This document shows, piece by piece, positions 5,434 through 6,496 of a stretch of 6,496 nucleotides of DNA; the stretch's first letter is position 1; every line of letters begins with the position of its first letter. A model generated the notes under the pieces. That model was not told the origin of the DNA and did not search any database. It was given only the letters and a program-made list of their open reading frames with translations. The translations under genes were made by a program, and so were the position numbers. Source of the DNA: Dehalococcoidia bacterium (GTDB lineage: Bacteria; Chloroflexota; Dehalococcoidia; E44-bin15; DAOWNJ01); assembly GCA_030642645.1 (NCBI GenBank), contig DAOWNJ010000057.1:1-6496 (forward strand), read 5' to 3'.

Positions 5434-5978
5434 TGGGGAGGAAGCTTTTGATCGGGGTTCTGGTGCTTCTGGTGGTGGCGGCGGGGGTAGGCATTGGCTG
5501 CACCACCGGGGTCTCACAGGCGGAGTATGATGCCGTGGTAGCCGAGCGAGACACATTGCAAGCCCAGCTTGATGCCTTGCAAGGCGACTACGACACATTG
5601 CAAGCCCAGCTTGATGCATTGCAAGGCGACTACGACACATTGCAAGCCCAGCTTGATGCATTGCAGGCTGATGTCTCTCAGGGAGCAGATTATGCCTTGA
5701 TCCTGGACATGTTTTCTGACGTTGGCCGGGTGCACTATGGGATGGAACCCAAATATTTAACCGGTGATCCTGAAGACCCGGCTACATGGGAAGCGTGGTG
5801 GAACGATTTGACCGAGCTGGTTGAAGCTACAGGAGATGAGGAGCTTATAGGCCTGTTCCAGACATATGGGGAGATGAGGGACGATCCGGAGACAACCGAG
5901 GAGGAGCTGATGGCTATGTGGATGGCCATAGAGGATTACCTGGTCTCCGCCGTTCTTGATACCCTGGAGCTGGAGTAG
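5433..5978 (+). CDS. coiled-coil lipoprotein of unknown function with three 14-residue repeats
   Basis: This is a 181-residue protein. Residues 3-22 are a signal peptide (RK then a Leu/Val/Ala-rich core), ending at Cys23 in the context VGIGC. That is a plausible though imperfect lipobox (Gly rather than Leu at -3), so the mature protein is probably lipid-anchored on the outside of the cytoplasmic membrane. Residues 29-82 form a coiled coil with an unbroken heptad spacing of hydrophobic residues: Leu42, 46, 49, Tyr53, Leu56, 60, 63, Tyr67, Leu70, 74, 77. Units 40-53, 54-67 and 68-81 are the same 14-residue repeat, DTLQAQLDALQGDY. The C-terminal part (about 85-181) is acidic, rich in Trp and Met, and probably helical; I recognise no family. 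The gene overlaps the preceding short frame and lies between sigma and anti-sigma genes, so it is probably part of the same envelope-related module. It could be a sensor, an effector or an envelope spacer. Confidence 0.85.
   Translation: MGRKLLIGVLVLLVVAAGVGIGCTTGVSQAEYDAVVAERDTLQAQLDALQGDYDTLQAQLDALQGDYDTLQAQLDALQADVSQGADYALILDMFSDVGRVHYGMEPKYLTGDPEDPATWEAWWNDLTELVEATGDEELIGLFQTYGEMRDDPETTEEELMAMWMAIEDYLVSAVLDTLELE
5550..5675 (+). repeat. three 42-bp tandem repeats within the lipoprotein gene
   Basis: Units begin at 5550, 5592 and 5634. Units 1 and 2 differ at a single base (gatgcc versus gatgca). Units 2 and 3 are identical over their first 32 bases, then diverge into the following sequence. 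Each encodes exactly two heptads (14 residues), so gain or loss of a unit keeps both the reading frame and the coiled-coil register. Near-identity at synonymous positions points to recent duplication. Confidence 0.95.
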
Positions 5979-5987
5979 GGTTACATT

Positions 5988-6006
5988 AAAGGGCCAGCCC
6001 CTTTTT
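5988..6006 (+). terminator. weak hairpin with T-run between the lipoprotein and anti-sigma genes
   Basis: AAAGGG and CCCTTT can form a 6-bp stem around the loop CCAGC, followed by further T residues (five in a row at 6002-6006). It starts 9 nt after the lipoprotein stop codon. The stem is short, so it may act as a partial terminator that lowers expression of the anti-sigma gene relative to the genes ahead of it. No promoter was recognised between it and the anti-sigma start. Confidence 0.5.
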
Positions 6007-6058
6007 GTTATGGATGGTTAAGGGGAGAAAGGTCTCAATACAGGGAGAGGGAGGAAGT

Positions 6059-6496
6059 ATGAATTGTAAAGATATTAACAGGCTGTTAACCGCTTACCTC
6101 GATGGCGAGGTGACGCCTGAGGAGCAAGAGCAGATTCAGGCCCACCTGTCTACCTGCCCACACTGTCGGGAGAAGCTGGAAGCGCTGGCTGCCACTCAAA
6201 ACAACCTTCGTCAAGCCCTCAAGATAACGGCAGCCGGAGCCACCCCTTCGCCTCTGGCATGGGCTGGGATCAGGGAGCGGTTGGCAGAGGAGCGAGACAG
6301 GGTTACCACATGGGGTCTGGCTAAATCCAAATTGAAAGGAGGGAGAGCCATCGTGGTAAGAGGTTTGGTTTCACGGCAGCCGGTCTGGAAGACAGCGGTT
6401 GGAGGTGTGCTGGCAGTAGCGCTGATCTGCGGGCTGGGCCTGGGGATGCTGTCGCTTGGCGGTGAGTCCGCGTACGCCGAGGCAGCGGATATCGCC
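6059..6496 (+). CDS. zinc-finger (zf-HC2) membrane anti-sigma factor, 3' end beyond the window
   Basis: The frame from the ATG at 6059 is open for 146 codons to the right edge. The start is supported by GGGAGG at 6049-6054, spaced 4 nt, and by an immediate match to the family. The N-terminal anti-sigma domain (about 1-50) begins MNCKDINRLLTAYLDGEVTP and carries Cys3 and the H-x3-C-x2-C motif His29, Cys33, Cys36, the zinc-binding signature of ZAS/zf-HC2 proteins. These bind and hold an ECF sigma factor at the membrane. A hydrophilic linker of about 60 residues is followed by one transmembrane segment at about 112-134 (AVGGVLAVALICGLGLGMLS). The extracytoplasmic part starts with GGESAYAEAADIA and is cut off, so the sensing domain cannot be identified. 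The likely partner is the sigma factor encoded at 4760-5320. Release of the sigma factor by proteolysis or by a conformational or redox change is possible, but the sequence does not show which. Confidence 0.9.
   Translation, partial: MNCKDINRLLTAYLDGEVTPEEQEQIQAHLSTCPHCREKLEALAATQNNLRQALKITAAGATPSPLAWAGIRERLAEERDRVTTWGLAKSKLKGGRAIVVRGLVSRQPVWKTAVGGVLAVALICGLGLGMLSLGGESAYAEAADIA

Noticed and set aside
5416..5735. Minus-strand frames with repeated Met-His-Gln-Ala-Gly-like and Leu-Gln-Cys-like units
   Set aside because: They are the reverse complement of the 42-bp repeats in the lipoprotein gene. The periodicity comes from the coiled-coil coding strand.

Overview
The window looks like chromosomal DNA of a bacterium with moderate GC content. 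The gene content (housekeeping pheS-pheT, rimI, and an ECF sigma/anti-sigma set) and the style of the small protein encoded after pheT suggest the phylum Chloroflexota, perhaps a Dehalococcoidia-like lineage. That placement is an impression from protein style, not a search result. No phage, transposon, CRISPR or rRNA/tRNA signal was seen.

Left part, minus strand (read right to left). A leftward cluster runs pheS (4666-3626), a 29-codon reading frame (3617-3528), pheT (3531-1153) and a conserved-looking unknown gene (1140-790). Gaps are very short, so this is probably one transcript making the two subunits of phenylalanyl-tRNA synthetase plus accessory products. It starts from a near-consensus promoter so close to the pheS ATG that the mRNA should be essentially leaderless. 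Further left is a separately transcribed 80-residue helix-turn-helix (excisionase/BldC-like) gene (595-353). It has its own strong promoter and a clear intrinsic terminator (304-338). At the left edge is the 5' part of a GNAT acetyltransferase gene resembling rimI (200-1, cut by the window).

Right part, plus strand. A 93-bp divergent intergenic region (4667-4759) separates pheS from an ECF sigma factor gene (4760-5320). The sigma gene is preceded by a GAAC-N17-CGTA pattern typical of ECF-dependent promoters, suggesting autoregulation. It is followed by a GTG-initiated 38-codon reading frame (5317-5433) that overlaps both neighbours, then a coiled-coil lipoprotein (5433-5978) with three 42-bp tandem repeats. 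After a weak hairpin/T-run comes a zinc-finger membrane anti-sigma factor gene (6059 to the right edge, truncated). Together these look like a cell-envelope stress module: a sigma factor held by a membrane anti-sigma, with a surface lipoprotein and possibly a small membrane peptide encoded between them.

The least ordinary points are the two very short frames that fit exactly between genes with start/stop overlaps, the lipoprotein placed between sigma and anti-sigma, the leaderless promoters, and the 10-bp-phased repeats over the promoter of the helix-turn-helix gene.
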